Shown one piece after another: positions 61,840 to 64,000 of a DNA stretch of 64,000 nucleotides. The notes under the pieces were generated by a model. The model saw only the letters and a program-made list of their open reading frames with translations, was not told the origin of the DNA and ran no database searches. The first letter of the stretch is position 1; each line of letters starts with the position of its first letter. The position numbers and the translations under genes are program-made. The DNA is from Bacteroidales bacterium. GTDB taxonomy: Bacteria; Bacteroidota; Bacteroidia; Bacteroidales; ML635J-15. The stretch lies in contig JAFZWY010000025.1 of assembly GCA_017617125.1 (NCBI GenBank), positions 1 to 64,000 of the forward strand, written 5' to 3'.

Positions 61840-63120
61840 ATGAAAGTTTTGATGTTCGGCTGGGAGTTTCCCCCACATATTACCGGTGGACTTGGAACGG
61901 CCTGCTATGGCTTGACCAAGGGTCTTTCGCATTTCGGCACGGAAATAATATTCGTTGTCCCGAAGGCTTACGGCGACGAGGATCAGAACTATGTTTCGAT
62001 ACGCAATGCCAGCGATGCGGTAATAACCGAAAAGGATGTCGCAGAAACCAAGGTGTGGAAGAATTTCCGCTACATCGAGGTTGGTTCGCGACTTGTGCCG
62101 TACATGGACCCAGAGGATTTCGTAAAGATGTACGAATCGAATATCCCAGGAATCAAGATTACCGAGAATTTTTTGAATAAAAAATATACCTTTTCTGGTT
62201 CTTACGGCCCCAACCTTTACGATGAGGTTTCGCGTTATGCATTAATTGCCGGACATATTGCCGCTCACAATGATTTCGATGTTATCCATGCTCACGACTG
62301 GCTGACTTATTTTGCCGGCGTTGCAGCTAAGAAGGTTTCGGGAAAGCCTTTGGTTGTACATATCCATGCTACCGAGTTCGACCGCAGTGGAGAGCATGTA
62401 AACCAACATGTTTACAATATCGAAAGGGCAGGTATGGAAGCTGCCGACAGGGTTATTGCTGTCAGCAACCTCACGCGCAATATTGTCATCAATCGCTACG
62501 GCATCAGTCCAGACAAGGTTGTGACGGTGCACAATTCGGTTGAGCCGATGTCGCTGCCCGAATTTACCTTGCGCAAGGGCTTCCGCGAGAAGGTGGTTAC
62601 TTTCCTTGGCCGCGTTACCTTCCAGAAGGGTCCCGACTATTTCATCGAAGCAGCAAAAAAGGTCATCGACCGCGATCCCAATGTGCGTTTCGTGATGGCA
62701 GGTAGCGGCGATATGCTCAACAAGATGGTGCGTCGTGTGGCTCAGTTGGGAATTGCAACCAAATTCCATTTCGCAGGTTTCCTCAAGGGCAACGAGGTTT
62801 ACGAAATGTTTGGCATGAGCGATGTGTATGTTATGCCATCGGTAAGCGAGCCGTTTGGTATTTCTCCGCTCGAGGCAATGATGTCCGATGTGCCAGTGAT
62901 TATTTCAAAGCAGTCGGGCGTTGCCGAGGTCTTGAAGCACGCCATCAAGGTCGATTTCTGGGATGTGGACGAACTTGCCGATTCAATTTACGGAATGCTT
63001 CACTACGATGCGTTGTCGCAGATGTTCAAGAAGTACGGCAAGCAAGAAGTCGAAAATTTAAGGTGGGAAAACTCCGCCTACTATGTTAACGAGGTTTATA
63101 AAAGTGTTTGTGGATATTAA
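61840..63120 (+). CDS. GT4-family glucosyltransferase of the glycogen cluster
   Basis: 426 residues, GT-B fold. The N-terminus has the glucan-synthase-like PHITGGLGTACYGLTKGLS loop after FGWEFPP; the C-terminal half has VTFLGRVTFQKGPDYFIEAA, and the E-x7-E motif in VSEPFGISPLEAMMSDVPV. No signal peptide. Placed between debranching enzyme and GH57 in this cluster, it most likely elongates or transfers alpha-1,4-glucan; the donor (ADP- or UDP-glucose) is not readable from sequence. The start is 37 bases after the lipoprotein gene. Confidence 0.9.
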   Translation: MKVLMFGWEFPPHITGGLGTACYGLTKGLSHFGTEIIFVVPKAYGDEDQNYVSIRNASDAVITEKDVAETKVWKNFRYIEVGSRLVPYMDPEDFVKMYESNIPGIKITENFLNKKYTFSGSYGPNLYDEVSRYALIAGHIAAHNDFDVIHAHDWLTYFAGVAAKKVSGKPLVVHIHATEFDRSGEHVNQHVYNIERAGMEAADRVIAVSNLTRNIVINRYGISPDKVVTVHNSVEPMSLPEFTLRKGFREKVVTFLGRVTFQKGPDYFIEAAKKVIDRDPNVRFVMAGSGDMLNKMVRRVAQLGIATKFHFAGFLKGNEVYEMFGMSDVYVMPSVSEPFGISPLEAMMSDVPVIISKQSGVAEVLKHAIKVDFWDVDELADSIYGMLHYDALSQMFKKYGKQEVENLRWENSAYYVNEVYKSVCGY

Positions 63121-63130
63121 AAAATAAGAT

Positions 63131-64000
63131 ATGCGTTCAATTTGCTTCTATTTTCAGGTTCATCAGCCGTTTAGATTGAAAAAGTACAGATTTTTCGACA
63201 TTGGCAACGACCATAATTATTACAACGACTACGAAAACCGCACCATCATGCGCAAGGTGGCTGAGAAATGCTATCTGCCAGCAAACCAGTTGATGCTCGA
63301 CTTGGTAAACGAGTATGGCGACAACTTCAAGATTGCCTATTCGCTTTCGGGTACGGTAATCGACCAGTTTGAACTGTATGCTCCCGATGTGCTCGAAAGT
63401 TTCCAGAAACTTTTCGCAACAGGCAGGGTGGAACTTCTGGACGAAACCTATTCGCACTCGCTGTCGGCACTTCGTCCCGAGGATGTTTTCGAGTATCAGG
63501 TGAACCGTCATAGAAAGAAAGTGAAGGAACTTTTCGGCTTGCAACCTAAGATTTTCCGCAATACGGAACTTATCTACTCCGATGAGATAGGCGAGAAGGT
63601 GGCAAAACTCGGCTACGAGGGTATGCTTACCGAAGGCGCACGCCACATTATGGGTTGGAAGAGTCCGAACTATTTGTACTGCAATGTGGTGAATCCAAAG
63701 TTGAAACTTTTGCTGAAGAATTTCAAGTTGTCCGATGATATTGCATTCCGTTTCTCCAACTCGGCTTGGGAAGAATATCCGCTGACTGCAGAAAAGTATG
63801 TCGCTTGGCTCAATGCCATCGATCCGAACGAGGAGGTTATCAACCTGTTTATGGACTACGAAACATTTGGCGAACACCAGTGGAAGGAAACAGGAATCTT
63901 CGATTTTATGCGTGCTTTGCCCGAAAAGGTTTTCAAGTATTCCGACTACCAGTTCCATACGCCGAGCGAGGTTGTCGCAAAATACAATCCAGTAGGCAAG
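63131..64000 (+). CDS. GH57-family alpha-amylase/glucanotransferase, 3' end cut by the window edge
   Basis: The first 290 codons of a gene that runs off the right edge, starting 10 bases after the GT4 stop. GH57 features: HQP at 11-13 (FYFQVHQPFRLKKYRFFD), GTVIDQFE, LLDETYSHSL, the nucleophile Glu145 in FRNTELIYSDEIG and the acid/base Asp242 in MDYETFGEHQ. It acts on alpha-1,4-glucan as hydrolase or glucanotransferase in the cytoplasm. Full length in the family is about 430-480 residues or more. It completes the debranching enzyme-GT4-GH57 cluster. Confidence 0.93.
   Translation, partial: MRSICFYFQVHQPFRLKKYRFFDIGNDHNYYNDYENRTIMRKVAEKCYLPANQLMLDLVNEYGDNFKIAYSLSGTVIDQFELYAPDVLESFQKLFATGRVELLDETYSHSLSALRPEDVFEYQVNRHRKKVKELFGLQPKIFRNTELIYSDEIGEKVAKLGYEGMLTEGARHIMGWKSPNYLYCNVVNPKLKLLLKNFKLSDDIAFRFSNSAWEEYPLTAEKYVAWLNAIDPNEEVINLFMDYETFGEHQWKETGIFDFMRALPEKVFKYSDYQFHTPSEVVAKYNPVGK

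Noticed and set aside
1..64000. tRNA, rRNA, insertion sequences, phage genes
   Set aside because: No cloverleaf-like intergenic segment, transposase or integrase motif was seen; gaps are short and accounted for.

Overview
The window looks like a chromosome segment from a member of the Bacteroidota, most likely an uncultured Bacteroidales. Three things support this: at least six products carry type IX secretion (T9SS) or other Bacteroidota surface features (two gliding-motility type C-terminal domains, two type A sorting tails, several lipoproteins); families nearly restricted to the phylum are present (GWxTD protein, BT_3928-like DoxX protein, BspA-like repeat protein, C10 peptidase, the glycogen debranching/GT4/GH57 cluster); and about twenty promoters carry the Bacteroidota -7 box TAnnTTTG, several with TTG 18-22 bases upstream. 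No rRNA, tRNA, insertion sequence, prophage or CRISPR array was seen.

Layout. 1-10739: a tandem pair of two-gene modules, each a small secreted protein overlapping by 14 bases a ~1550-residue CUB/P-domain/SprB/PKD adhesin with a gliding-motility C-terminal domain. 10796-17475: PEGA-like membrane protein, ribF, an LptF/LptG permease, ribBA and two lipoproteins. 17662-21547: tmk, BT_3928-like protein, tpiA, prmA. 21553-33194: a 1545-residue exported protein, GWxTD lipoprotein, rRNA methyltransferase, purH, panB, RluA-type pseudouridine synthase, ABC-F ATPase. 33197-41840 (mostly minus strand): BspA-like protein, rnhB, a GT4 glycosyltransferase, kdsB, a C10 peptidase with T9SS tail, uvrB.

41986-45601: an M43-type metalloprotease with T9SS tail followed by five small cysteine-rich lipoproteins, the last broken by a one-base frameshift. 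45752-51181: aminotransferase, a small membrane protein, radA, a lipocalin-like lipoprotein, rfaE2, panD and panC. 51352-58716 (minus strand): a secreted TPR-CHAT protein, a ThrE-type exporter, an esterase-LysM protein and a PQQ-type beta-propeller lipoprotein. 58902-64000: a glycogen/alpha-glucan operon (debranching enzyme, GT4, GH57) interrupted by a lipoprotein gene; the GH57 gene runs off the right edge.

Working together: ribF and ribBA serve flavin synthesis; panB, panC and panD supply pantothenate from two separate sites; kdsB and rfaE2 supply Kdo and heptose donors for lipopolysaccharide; the final operon handles storage alpha-glucan. The accessory layer is almost entirely cell-surface: giant adhesins, two T9SS proteases, small lipoproteins, the BspA-like protein and the exported TPR-CHAT protein. 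The most promising undescribed items are the small-protein/giant-adhesin module with its embedded ribosome binding site, the CxC lipoprotein array, and the exported TPR-CHAT protein.
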